NCBI GenBank assembly: GCA_018828125.1
Contig: JAHJWB010000006.1
Span: 62,001-126,000 of the forward strand
Direction: 5' to 3'
Length of the DNA: 64,000 bases
DNA from: Gammaproteobacteria bacterium
GTDB lineage: Bacteria; Pseudomonadota; Gammaproteobacteria; Burkholderiales; Burkholderiaceae_C
In this document: positions 1 to 10,695 of the stretch, piece by piece
Position numbering within the stretch: position 1 is the first letter of the stretch
Layout of the letters: every line of letters begins with the position of its first letter
Made by a program: the position numbers and the translations under genes
Notes under the pieces: generated by a model
Database searches by the model: none
The model's input: the letters and a program-made list of their open reading frames with translations, nothing else
Told to the model about the DNA's origin: nothing

Positions 1-43
1 CGCCGCGCGTGACTTCAAACAACGGGACAAATTGCGTTTTCAT
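1..43 (-). CDS. 5' end of a CDS truncated by the window edge (MKTQFVPLFEVTRG...), possibly an L-asparaginase II-like protein
   Basis: ATG at 43..41 on the minus strand, open to the window edge. Only about 14 residues are visible, so the family guess is weak. Confidence 0.3.
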   Translation of the reverse strand, partial: MKTQFVPLFEVTRG

Positions 44-58
44 AACGGTCTCGGCGGT

Positions 59-2605
59 TCAGGGGGTTGCGGGCGCCAGCGTCAGCTCGTGCACCCAGCC
101 GGAGGGTTGGCGTTGCAAGGCACGGTAGCCGGTCTGGGCCCAGGTAGTGCTCATGTCGCGGTAGCGCGGGGAAAACACCAAGCCGCTCTGCCCGGTCTGG
201 TAGATGAAACGGGATTGCTCCAGGTCTGCCAGGTCATACACCGCACGCAGAGATGCCGCGTGCCGGTTCACAAAGGGGCCCTTGGCCTCGCCTGCGTTGT
301 ACTGCCCCACGTTGATGGTGTACGAGTCGCCATGCGACGGCACGCTCACGTCAAAGAAACGGGCGAGCGCGGTCACATTGCCAAACGGCCGGTGTGCGCT
401 GAGCGCCGGGTGGGCAGCGCCCCATCGCCACTGCGCAGGGTCCGCGCCGTAAGCGGCCTGCAGACGGTCGAGCGCGCGGCCCAGGGCTGCGGCGGACTGG
501 TCGGTGCACGATGTGGGCTGGCACCACCAGGTGTCGTTGCGCTCCAGCATGCCCTCGATGCCAGCACGGTAGTCACGCTTGCCATAGGTAGCGGCAAACC
601 GCTCTTCGCCAATGCGCGGAATGATCAGGCCGCGGGCCAGTTCATCCGTCCAGGCTGCAAACACCAGCGGCGCCGATCGCTGTGCATCCATCACACCATC
701 AAACCCCTTGAGCTGCGCCTGCGCGGCAGCCGCCAACGGGTGCGCCGACTGGGCCTGCAACAGGTGCGGCAACAGGCGGCGCGTCGCAAGCGATGTCACG
801 TCGCTGTGGATGGCCTGCATGCTCTGGGCATCGTGTTTTTCCGTCGCTTCGATCAATTGCGCAATGCGCTCATAGCGGTAAGGCAACGCCCAGTCCTGCG
901 TAAGGTAGTGCGAATAGCCCGGAGCGGTGATGCGTTGATTGGCGGTGGCGATCCAGCCCCGGGCTCCGTCGTCCTGCGGGGTCTGGTCATAAGGCAGCCA
1001 GCCCTTCCAGTCGTAGCGGGCATCCCAGCCAGGCGACGGCGCCACGCCGCGAATATCGTTGGCGGCATCGCGCAGCGGCACACGGCCCACGGCCTTGAAG
1101 CGGACGTTGCCCTGGTCATCGGCGGCCACCACGCTTTGCATGGGCGAGTGGTAGTGCGACAGTGCCTGAAACAACTCATCCACCGACTTGGCCTGGTTGG
1201 TTTGCAGCCCCGCCAGCACGGTCTGGTTGTCGGCGTCGAGCGCCGACCAGCGCAGCGCCAGCACGTATTTGCCCAGGTCCAGCACATCGGCATGGGACTT
1301 CTGCGCATCGCTCAGCACCGGGCCATGCCGCGTGCTGCGCGCCTGCAGCACCACGTCCGCAGCGCCTTTGACACGAATCGTCTCGGTGCGCACGGTAAAA
1401 GGCGCCCAGCCGTCGGGTGTGCGGTATTGCGAGGCATCGGCAGGATTGATTTGCTCCAGGTACAAGTCCTGTACATCGGGGCCGGTGTTCGTAAAGCCCC
1501 AGGCCACGCGGTCCGTACGCCCCAGCACTACAAACGGCAGGCCGGGCAAGGTGGCACCCACCGCGTCGATGGCAGCAATGGGAGTTCCGTCAGACGCCTT
1601 GCCGGCGGGCGACTGCATGCCCGCAAAGTACCAGATGGCAGGCGCAGACAGCCCCAGATGGGGGTCGTTGGCCAGCAGCGGTTTTCCGCTGACGGTGCGG
1701 GTACCCGCCAGCACCCAGTTGTTGCTGCCCTTCCCGTCGTTGGTGCCCGCGTTGCGGGTAAGCTCATCGGACCAGGCCAGCATGCCCGAGCTGATCTGCC
1801 GGGACAACGGCCCCTCGCGATGCGCAATGTCTGTCGAGGTCTGCGCTACCACGTCCCCCAGCTCCGGCACAGCGGCAGACGTGCCCGATCCGTTGGCGCG
1901 GTACACCCCTAACTGGCGGTAAAGAGCAGCCAGGTCCGCCGATGCCGCAGGCGGCTCGCCAGGGTATGGCGGCATCAGTTGCCACAGGCGGTCGGTGTCC
2001 AGGGTTTTGGCCACCGACAGGCGCGCAAACTCATTGCCCCAGTTGCCGCCCAGGTCCAGCGCCATCATCAGCGCCCAGCCGACGCTGTCTTCGGGCTCCC
2101 ACACGGCGCCCACTTCGCCACCGGGCTTGACGCCCAGCACATGGAACTCGGGCGACAGCGCCTGAGGGCGGTCTTTGTGAAAAGCATGGATGCCCTGGCT
2201 ATATGCCTGCAAGGCTTCTTTGGCATACAGCGGCAGGCCGTTGTACTGGCGCCGGGCCACGCCCATGATGTCCAGCGAGCGCAAAAGCTTGTCGGTTTCA
2301 ACGGTGGCCTCGCCAAACACCTCCGACAACTGTCCGTGCATCACACGGCGGTTGAACTCCAGCTGCCAGGTGCGCTCCTGTGCATGCACAAACCCCATGG
2401 CAAACCAGACGTCTTGGGGGGTTTGCGCGCGTATGTGGGCCACATCCGCGCCATCGCGCTGCACACGCACCACATCACGCAAACCCACCACACGGAGCTT
2501 GCCATCCACCACCGCAAAGCTGCGCTGCACATACACCGCAGCGCCCGTGCCTGCCAGCAATACCGCCACCACCAGCCCAACGGCCGTCCGCTTCATCCAC
2601 GCCAT
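59..2605 (-). CDS. Penicillin acylase family protein (Ntn-hydrolase; penicillin amidase / AHL acylase-like)
   Basis: 848 aa with an N-terminal signal/TM segment. GSNNWVLAGTRTVSGKPLLANDPHLGL is typical of the autoproteolytic beta-subunit start (Ser nucleophile). Confidence 0.9.
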   Translation of the reverse strand: MAWMKRTAVGLVVAVLLAGTGAAVYVQRSFAVVDGKLRVVGLRDVVRVQRDGADVAHIRAQTPQDVWFAMGFVHAQERTWQLEFNRRVMHGQLSEVFGEATVETDKLLRSLDIMGVARRQYNGLPLYAKEALQAYSQGIHAFHKDRPQALSPEFHVLGVKPGGEVGAVWEPEDSVGWALMMALDLGGNWGNEFARLSVAKTLDTDRLWQLMPPYPGEPPAASADLAALYRQLGVYRANGSGTSAAVPELGDVVAQTSTDIAHREGPLSRQISSGMLAWSDELTRNAGTNDGKGSNNWVLAGTRTVSGKPLLANDPHLGLSAPAIWYFAGMQSPAGKASDGTPIAAIDAVGATLPGLPFVVLGRTDRVAWGFTNTGPDVQDLYLEQINPADASQYRTPDGWAPFTVRTETIRVKGAADVVLQARSTRHGPVLSDAQKSHADVLDLGKYVLALRWSALDADNQTVLAGLQTNQAKSVDELFQALSHYHSPMQSVVAADDQGNVRFKAVGRVPLRDAANDIRGVAPSPGWDARYDWKGWLPYDQTPQDDGARGWIATANQRITAPGYSHYLTQDWALPYRYERIAQLIEATEKHDAQSMQAIHSDVTSLATRRLLPHLLQAQSAHPLAAAAQAQLKGFDGVMDAQRSAPLVFAAWTDELARGLIIPRIGEERFAATYGKRDYRAGIEGMLERNDTWWCQPTSCTDQSAAALGRALDRLQAAYGADPAQWRWGAAHPALSAHRPFGNVTALARFFDVSVPSHGDSYTINVGQYNAGEAKGPFVNRHAASLRAVYDLADLEQSRFIYQTGQSGLVFSPRYRDMSTTWAQTGYRALQRQPSGWVHELTLAPATP

Positions 2606-2773
2606 GTTGTGCGTCTCCTATTGTGTTGTTATGTTGTTGCTTTTTGTGTGGTTCATTCAAACGCCGGGCCTGACTGGGGCGCCATGCGGTCAAGGGTGAA
2701 CATCCGCACGATCAGCGCCATCCAGCGCATGACACGCAGCGCACGGCACCGATGCGTCAGTGCCGGGACGCTC

Positions 2774-3703
2774 TCAGCCCAGATGCACGCTGCTGCCCGC
2801 CACATGAAAGTTCATCACAGGTGCGCTGGGTTCTTTGAACGAAACTCCCAGCGCAATCTTCCCCGTGCCATGCAGAATGCACGCGTCCCGCCGCAGCCGC
2901 ACCGGAGAATCGCTGCCATCAAAACGCACCCAGGTGCCAAAGCTGCTCATGTCGGTCAGCACGAAACCGCTGTTGCGCCAGTCGATGCGCGCATGCAGGC
3001 GCGACACCCGTGGGTCGTTGATGCACAGCTGTGCATCGGTGGCGCGCCCCACATGGACGGGGGCGTCGGACGAGGTGAACGACATGTCCACGCCATGCCA
3101 CGAAAACTGGATCTGCCCCAGGATGGGATCGGCCGGCGCAAAACTGCTGATCAGGCCCGCCTGCATGGTGAGGGAGTCGGGCGCTTCGTTCTCGCGCCAC
3201 TCCACCTGGTACAGCATGAGCAGCTCGGTTTTGCCCCGGATTTCCATCATGCCGAGCTTGCGGTACCAGACATCGGGTGCAGCGCCTGCCAGCAGCACGG
3301 CGGTCTCGGTGGCCCATATTTCGGCGGGGCCGGCACGTTCGCACAGTCGGGACGCCACGTTGACGGCATCGCCATAACAATCGCCGTCCACTTCTACTAC
3401 ATCGCCACTTGCAACGCCGACTCGAATGTCCATGCGCAGTGGCTGAGGCCACCGGTCCAGACGGGCCTGGTGCTGCCGTAGCATGTCCGTCATGGCCGTC
3501 ACAGCGCTGGAGGCATCGCCAAAAATGCCCAGCACACCATCTCCGAGTTTCTTGACCACACGCCCGCCATAAGATTCGATGGAGTCGCTGATCCACTGGG
3601 TGACCTGGGTGACCGCCTCTGTGGCGCGCTCGTTGCCCAACGTTTCGTACAACGAGGTGCTGCCCGATATGTCCGCAAAAACCACCGTTGACAACACACT
3701 CAT
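2774..3703 (-). CDS. Class III adenylate/guanylate cyclase domain with C-terminal FHA domain
   Basis: VVFADISGSTSLYETLG...VVKKLGDGVLGIFGDA cyclase motifs. The C-terminal half (VHVGRATDAQLCINDPRVSRLHARIDWRNSGFVLTDMSSFGTWVRFDG) has FHA signatures. Confidence 0.88.
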   Translation of the reverse strand: MSVLSTVVFADISGSTSLYETLGNERATEAVTQVTQWISDSIESYGGRVVKKLGDGVLGIFGDASSAVTAMTDMLRQHQARLDRWPQPLRMDIRVGVASGDVVEVDGDCYGDAVNVASRLCERAGPAEIWATETAVLLAGAAPDVWYRKLGMMEIRGKTELLMLYQVEWRENEAPDSLTMQAGLISSFAPADPILGQIQFSWHGVDMSFTSSDAPVHVGRATDAQLCINDPRVSRLHARIDWRNSGFVLTDMSSFGTWVRFDGSDSPVRLRRDACILHGTGKIALGVSFKEPSAPVMNFHVAGSSVHLG

Positions 3704-3905
3704 GAACGGGGGCCTGTGGGTAACAACATGCGAACGAGTTTAGTGCAAGCCGAATGGAGGCGCACGTCCTAAAGCGTCAACAATTCTTCGCGAAACTTTG
3801 ACAACAAGCGCCGTTTGATTACTCGATCTGTGCCGCTGAACCAGTAAAACTTGGCAACAAACGGCTTTTGCGTGTTGTCTTTATGCAAATACAGGAGCAC
3901 GCCTC

Positions 3906-4322
3906 TTGTGCCAATGGCCGCACCCGCTTAACTTGGCCGACCCTGTTACAAATTCCGCATTGCACCACTCCATGCGCTGGAACAAGCCCAACATCCGCAA
4001 CAGCCTGCACGACCTGCTTGGCCGTGACAAACCGTCTTCGACGGCGTGGGTGCGCGACCAGGGGCTGGAAGACATTCGCCGCGCCATGCTGCAATGCCTG
4101 GCCGGCGTGTCTGGCTGCGAGGTGGCCCGCATGAACATGCGGCTGCGTTATGCAGGCGACATCGAAGCGTTGTGGTACCTGCGCACGGACCTTTTCAACA
4201 CGCTGATTCCCCTGCGGGGCCAGACTGACGCGCAAAGGGTGCTGGACCATGTCACGCCGTTGTTTCAGGGCCAGCTGCCACTCTCGCTGCGCGCGCCGCT
4301 GATGCAGCACGTGCACCTCTAA
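3906..4322 (+). CDS. Hypothetical protein (true start probably MRWNKPNIRN at 3972)
   Basis: Open frame with plausible composition (LHDLLGRDKPSSTAWVRDQGLEDIRRAML...) between divergent and convergent neighbours. No family recognised. Confidence 0.65.
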   Translation: MCQWPHPLNLADPVTNSALHHSMRWNKPNIRNSLHDLLGRDKPSSTAWVRDQGLEDIRRAMLQCLAGVSGCEVARMNMRLRYAGDIEALWYLRTDLFNTLIPLRGQTDAQRVLDHVTPLFQGQLPLSLRAPLMQHVHL

Positions 4323-4377
4323 GAGGCTGAGAGAATTTTGCCCATGCCCGCCTTGTACGCCAAAACTCTCAACCTCT
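4322..4377. terminator. Long imperfect stem-loop between convergent genes
   Basis: AGAGGcTGAGAGaaTTTTG ... CAAAACTCTCAaCCTCT inverted arms directly after the stop of the 3906 ORF. Confidence 0.55.
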
Positions 4378-4412
4378 GACGCCAACGCGGCGCGTCAGTC
4401 ACCCCCATTCGG

Positions 4413-5459
4413 TCAGTGCTGGTGGCCCCAGTAGATCAGCGCATCGCGCTCCTCTACAGACAATGACACCGTGGCGCCCACGGGCAACAACACCTTGGTT
4501 TCCACATGACCAAACGGCAGGTTCGTCAGCACCGGCGCCTTGATTTGCGTACGAAGCCAGTCCACCACCGACTGCAGTTTGTAGCCCTTGTCATGTGGTG
4601 CCAGCTTGTAGTTGGTGAACTGCCCCAGCACCACTGCCTTCTGCTGTGCCAACACGCCTGCATGCAGCAATTGGGTGAGCATGCGTTCGATGCGGTAGGG
4701 GTGCTCATGCACGTCTTCGATGAACAGCACGCCGCCCTTGATCTGCGGCATATAGGGCGTGCCCACCAGCGATGCCAGCACCGCCAGGTTGCCGCCCCAC
4801 AAGGTGGCGCTTTTCACATAGACATTGGGCACCGCAGGCTTGCCCGTGGCGGCGTCGGGTTGTTCCTTGTTCATACGCCAGCCCGTACCCTCGCCGTGGC
4901 CGGTCAGCAGGTCATCGAAACATGCTTCCATGATGTCGTCGGGCTCGCCCTTCACACCAAAGTCCGCCCCCAGCGACGGCCCCGCCCACGTGGTGGCACC
5001 GGTCTTGGCCAACACAGCCAGCTGAAAAGCGGTGAAGTCGCTCACACCCACAAAGTGCATGCCCTTTTCAACAGCCTTGGCCACCGCCTTGTACCGAATG
5101 CCCGGCAGGATGCGGGTCAGGCCATAGCCCCCGCGTGAGATCAACGCCACATCGGCGCCGCTGGCCGCAGCGCGGTGGATGGCGGCCAGGCGCGTGGCGT
5201 CGTCCCCTGCAAAGCGTGTGTGAGTGGCCAGCGCATCCTCATCCACCTCGACCTGATGGCCCAGGGCCTTGAGCCGGGCGATGCCGCGCTTGAAGGCGGC
5301 CTTGTCGCGCACCGCGCTGGAGGGCGAATAGATGTAGATGTGTTGGGGACCGTGGTCGTGGTCGCAATGGGCGTGGTCGTGATGGTGGTTGTGCAAAGCG
5401 CTCAGGCCCGCCGGGGACCTGCTCCGTAAACAGGGGGATGACCGGCGCGGGATGCGCAA
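4413..5459 (-). CDS. ldcA: LD-carboxypeptidase (muramoyltetrapeptide carboxypeptidase, S66) with His-rich N-terminal segment
   Basis: HIYIYSPSSAVRDKAAFKRGIARLKALGHQV...VALISRGGYGLTRILPGI is characteristic of S66 peptidases. The N-terminus contains HNHHHDHAHCDHDHGPQH. Confidence 0.85.
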   Translation of the reverse strand: MRIPRRSSPCLRSRSPAGLSALHNHHHDHAHCDHDHGPQHIYIYSPSSAVRDKAAFKRGIARLKALGHQVEVDEDALATHTRFAGDDATRLAAIHRAAASGADVALISRGGYGLTRILPGIRYKAVAKAVEKGMHFVGVSDFTAFQLAVLAKTGATTWAGPSLGADFGVKGEPDDIMEACFDDLLTGHGEGTGWRMNKEQPDAATGKPAVPNVYVKSATLWGGNLAVLASLVGTPYMPQIKGGVLFIEDVHEHPYRIERMLTQLLHAGVLAQQKAVVLGQFTNYKLAPHDKGYKLQSVVDWLRTQIKAPVLTNLPFGHVETKVLLPVGATVSLSVEERDALIYWGHQH

Positions 5460-5474
5460 GCACCCGGCCGGATG

Positions 5475-6922
<1,448 letters not shown>

Positions 6923-6930
6923 ACTACTAT

Positions 6931-7182
6931 TTATTTACCTTCATCTGGCATGGGGCGGGCCTGCTGCATCAAGGCATCCATCTGCTCCTTGACCTGCTGC
7001 TGCACCTGCTGGCTCCGCTCGCGCACCGAACCCGTGGGTGCGGATGCGGCAGGAGCAGCGCCAGGGGCCGTCTGCAGTGCAGGCACCGCCGTGCGCGTGG
7101 CAGACATCTGCTTTTTGACCAGCACCCCCACCACGGCCAGCGCCACCACCAGCCCGACCAAACCAAACATTGCACGCATGTT
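6931..7182 (-). CDS. Small membrane-anchored hypothetical protein (start MRAMFGLVGLVV)
   Basis: An N-terminal TM helix (MFGLVGLVVALAVVGVLV) followed by a Gln/Ala-rich tail. The ORF track start is 7218; 7182 looks more natural. Confidence 0.6.
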   Translation of the reverse strand, partial: NMRAMFGLVGLVVALAVVGVLVKKQMSATRTAVPALQTAPGAAPAASAPTGSVRERSQQVQQQVKEQMDALMQQARPMPDEGK

Positions 7183-7237
7183 TTTGCTCCTTGCCGGGCG
7201 CCACGGCCCGTCTGCCAAGGGCCGACTGTATCAATGA

Positions 7238-7262
7238 AAACGGCCGCCCAAGGCGGCCGTCA
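7238..7262 (-). terminator. GC-rich hairpin downstream of the livK-like gene
   Basis: ACGGCCGCC caa GGCGGCCGT. Confidence 0.55.
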
Positions 7263-7285
7263 AAAGCACCGCAACAGAGGCTGCG

Positions 7286-8440
7286 TCAGTTCAGCGCCAC
7301 GCGGCTGCCGTCCTTGAAGGTGTACAGCGTCACAGCAGGCGTCGTCAGCTCCCCCTTGGCCGTGAACGCGATGTTGGCCGTCACGCCCTTGTATTCGGTC
7401 TTGGCGATCCAGGGGCCAAACACTTTGGGGTCTACCGAATTGGCGCGCTTCATCGCGTCCGCCAGCACCATCGCCGCGTCATAGGCATAGGGGCTGTAGA
7501 TCTGGAACTGGCCCGGGAACTTGGCGTCGTAGCGCTTCTTCCAGTCAGCGCCGCCCTGCATCTTGTCAACCGATGCCCCGCCGGTGGCGCAAGTCACGTT
7601 CTTCAAGGCCGGGGTCTTGCCCGACAGCTCGGGCAGCTTTTCGGTGCACAGCGCGTCGCCGCCAAAATACTTCACGTTGCCCAGGCCCAGTTGCTCCATC
7701 TGGCGCAGCATGGGGCCGGCTTGAGCGTCCAGGCCGCCGTAGAAGATTGCGTCGGGCTTCTTGTTCTTGATGGATGTGAGGATGGCCATGAAGTCGGTGG
7801 CCTTGTCGTTGGTGAACTCCTCGGCCACCACCTTCAGGCCTTTTTGCTGCGCCGTCGCCTTGAACACCGAGGCCACGCCCTGCCCGTACGCCGTGCGGTC
7901 ATCGATGATGGCCACGCTCTTGAGCTTGAGATGGTCGGCACCAAACAGCGCCAGCGCCGCGCCCAGCGCGTTGTCGTTGGCGATCAGGCGGAAGGTGGTC
8001 TTGTGGCCAGGTTTGGTCAGGTCAGGATTGGAGGCCGACGCCGTGATGTGCGGCAGGTCGCATTTGGCGTAGATGGCCGATGCCGGGATGGACGTGCCCG
8101 ACTGCAGGTGCCCCACCACGCCCGCCACGTTCTGGTCGCAAAGCTTTTGGGCCACGGCCGTGGCTTGGCGGGGGTCGCCCGCGTCGTCTTCCGCCGCAAT
8201 TTCAAACTTGATCTTCTTGCCGCCGATGACGAGGTTCTGGGCGTTCAAGTCGTCAATGGCCAGGCGCACGCCGTTTTCGGTGTCCTTGCCGATGTGGGCG
8301 ATACCACCGGATACGGGGCCTGCGTGGGCGATCTTGACGGTCTGCACGTCTTGCGCAGAAGCCAAGCTGGCGGCCAGCGCAACGGAAGTCAGCGCAGAAA
8401 TTCGGAACAGGGGCGAGGAAGCAAAAGCGGGGCAAAACAC
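7286..8440 (-). CDS. Branched-chain amino acid ABC transporter substrate-binding protein (LivK-like)
   Basis: Signal peptide then VKIAHAGPVSGGIAHIGKDTENGVRLAIDDLNAQ...GVVGHLQSGTSIPASAIYAKCDLPHITASASNPDLT. Confidence 0.92.
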   Translation of the reverse strand: MFCPAFASSPLFRISALTSVALAASLASAQDVQTVKIAHAGPVSGGIAHIGKDTENGVRLAIDDLNAQNLVIGGKKIKFEIAAEDDAGDPRQATAVAQKLCDQNVAGVVGHLQSGTSIPASAIYAKCDLPHITASASNPDLTKPGHKTTFRLIANDNALGAALALFGADHLKLKSVAIIDDRTAYGQGVASVFKATAQQKGLKVVAEEFTNDKATDFMAILTSIKNKKPDAIFYGGLDAQAGPMLRQMEQLGLGNVKYFGGDALCTEKLPELSGKTPALKNVTCATGGASVDKMQGGADWKKRYDAKFPGQFQIYSPYAYDAAMVLADAMKRANSVDPKVFGPWIAKTEYKGVTANIAFTAKGELTTPAVTLYTFKDGSRVALN

Positions 8441-8472
8441 GGTACGAGGTCTCCAGAATCAGTCAAAGCAGA

Positions 8473-8503
8473 CATGTTGTGCACCCATCTTGTACACAAC
8501 ATG
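8473..8503. promoter_or_regulatory. Candidate operator dyad upstream of the livK-like gene
   Basis: CATGTTGTGcAC ... GTaCACAACATG (9-bp perfect arms, 11/12 extended), 33-63 bp upstream of the livK-like start. Confidence 0.5.
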
Positions 8504-8636
8504 CCGTGCATCCTAGCCACGCCAGCGGCCATTTGCCGCATTTGCTATGCAAACTTAGCAATTTGCTTCGGCATTAACCACGCTAATGAGTCCGGCGCCC
8601 ACCGCCCGGCAAGGCACGCTGGGATAATCACGCCCC

Positions 8637-10640
8637 ATGTCTCTCCTGCCCCACCAGCTCGAACTGCTCTCGCCCGCGCGCGATGCCGACATTGGCATCG
8701 AAGCCATCCACCACGGCGCCGATGCCGTCTACATCGGCGGCCCCGCCTTTGGCGCCCGCGCTGGCGCGGGCAATGACATCCGGGACATCGAGCGTTTGGT
8801 GAAACACGCCCACCGCTTCAAGAGCCGCATCTTCATCACGCTCAACACCATCCTGCGCGACGACGAGCTGGAGGCCGCGCGCAAGATGGCCTGGCAGGTG
8901 TACGAGGCCGGGGCCGATGCGCTCATCATTCAGGACATGGGCTTGCTGGAAATCGACCTGCCTCCCATCCAGCTGCACGCCAGCACCCAGACCGACATCC
9001 GCACGCCCGAGAAGGCGCGCTTTCTGCAGGACGCGGGCCTGTCGCAGATCGTGCTGGCGCGCGAGCTGACGGTGCAGCAGATTGCGGCCGTGCACAAGGC
9101 GCTGGGCCCGGTGGATGCGCCCGGCCGCGCCAACATCGAATTCTTCATCCACGGCGCGCTGTGCGTGGCCTACAGCGGCCAGTGCAACATCAGCCACGCG
9201 CAGACGGGCCGCAGCGCCAACCGCGGCGACTGCAGCCAGGCCTGCCGCCTGCCTTACCAGGTGACGGATGCGCAGGGCCGCTTCATCGCGCACGACAAAC
9301 ACGTGCTCTCCATGAAGGACAACAACCAGTCCGACAACCTGCGCGCCCTCATCGACGCGGGTGTGCGCAGCTTCAAGATCGAAGGGCGCTACAAGGACAT
9401 GGGCTATGTGAAGAACATCACGGCCCACTACCGCACGCTCATCGACGAGATCCTGGAAGAGCGCGAAGCCTCGGGGCACCCGTTGTCGCGCTCATCCAGC
9501 GGGAGCACCACCTTCACCTTCACGCCCGACCCGCTGCAAAACTTCAACCGCGAGTTCACCGACTACTTCGTGACCGGCCGCAAGGAAGACATCGGCGCCT
9601 TCGACACCCCCAAGAACCCGGGCCAGGCCATCGGCTGGGTGACCAAGGTGGGCGCGGATTTTGTTGAGCTGGAGTTGAGCGACCCGAGCATGGTGCTGCA
9701 CAACGGCGACGGCCTGTGCTACTACGACCTGCACAAGGAACTCGTGGGCATGGCCATCAACGTGGCGGAGCCGGTGTCCGCGCGCAGCGTGGGGCAATGG
9801 CGCGTGTACCCGAAAGACCCCATGGAGGGCTTCAAGGACCTGCGCAAAGGCACGGAAGTCAACCGCAACCGCGACATGGACTGGGTGCGCACGCTGGAGA
9901 AAAAGTCCAGCGACCGCCGCATCGGCCTGTGGGCGCACCTGAGCGAAACACCCAATGGTTTCAGCCTGATGTTGACCGACGAAGACGGCAACGTGGGCTG
10001 CGCCGACGTGCAGCAGCCCCACCAGCCAGCCACCGATGCGGCCAAGGCCGAGGCCAGCCTGCGCGAGCAACTGGGCCGCTTTGGCGCCACGGTGTTTGCG
10101 GTGCACGACATTGCATTGCAGCTGTCTCAGCCCTGGTTTGTGCCCGCCTCGGTACTCAATGCGCTGCGCCGCGATGCCGTGGCCGACCTGGAGGCCAACC
10201 GCGCGCGCAACTTCGAGCGCCTGCAGCGTGCCACCCCGGTCGAGCCGCCAGCGCCCTACCCCGAAGACACGCTCTCGTTCCTGGGCAACGTGTTCAACCA
10301 CAAGGCACACGACTTTTATGTGCGCCACGGCGTCAAGGTGATCGATGCGGCCTACGAGGCGCATGAGGAAGAAGGCGAAGTCAGCCTCATGATCACCAAA
10401 CACTGCGTGCGCTTTTCGATGAGCCTGTGCCCCAAGCAGGCCAAGGGCGTGACAGGTGTACAGGGCACGATCAAGGCCGAACCCTTGATGTTGATCAATG
10501 GCAAGGAGAAACTGACCTTGCGCTTTGACTGCAAGCCTTGTGAAATGCATGTGGTGGGCAAGATCAAGCGCCAGGTGCTGAACCAAGTGCCAGAAGCCCC
10601 GCTCCAGTTCTACAAAGCCCGGCCGCAAGTCGCGCACTAA
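8637..10640 (+). CDS. rlhA: U32 family peptidase, RlhA-like (23S rRNA C2501 hydroxylation) by length and architecture
   Basis: LELLSPARDADIGIEAIHHGADAVYIGGPAFGAR...CVAYSGQCNISHAQTGRSANRGDCSQACRLPY. 667 aa is close to the long RlhA form rather than the shorter TrhP. Confidence 0.8.
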   Translation: MSLLPHQLELLSPARDADIGIEAIHHGADAVYIGGPAFGARAGAGNDIRDIERLVKHAHRFKSRIFITLNTILRDDELEAARKMAWQVYEAGADALIIQDMGLLEIDLPPIQLHASTQTDIRTPEKARFLQDAGLSQIVLARELTVQQIAAVHKALGPVDAPGRANIEFFIHGALCVAYSGQCNISHAQTGRSANRGDCSQACRLPYQVTDAQGRFIAHDKHVLSMKDNNQSDNLRALIDAGVRSFKIEGRYKDMGYVKNITAHYRTLIDEILEEREASGHPLSRSSSGSTTFTFTPDPLQNFNREFTDYFVTGRKEDIGAFDTPKNPGQAIGWVTKVGADFVELELSDPSMVLHNGDGLCYYDLHKELVGMAINVAEPVSARSVGQWRVYPKDPMEGFKDLRKGTEVNRNRDMDWVRTLEKKSSDRRIGLWAHLSETPNGFSLMLTDEDGNVGCADVQQPHQPATDAAKAEASLREQLGRFGATVFAVHDIALQLSQPWFVPASVLNALRRDAVADLEANRARNFERLQRATPVEPPAPYPEDTLSFLGNVFNHKAHDFYVRHGVKVIDAAYEAHEEEGEVSLMITKHCVRFSMSLCPKQAKGVTGVQGTIKAEPLMLINGKEKLTLRFDCKPCEMHVVGKIKRQVLNQVPEAPLQFYKARPQVAH

Positions 10641-10695
10641 GACAACGCTAAAGAAGTCCTTGTGTGGGCGTGCGGCCCGTTTCACCGATCGCCGC

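Noticed and set aside
32-1912. 626-aa plus-strand ORF opposite penicillin acylase
   Set aside because: Arg/Gly/His-rich shadow ORF; no recognisable motifs.
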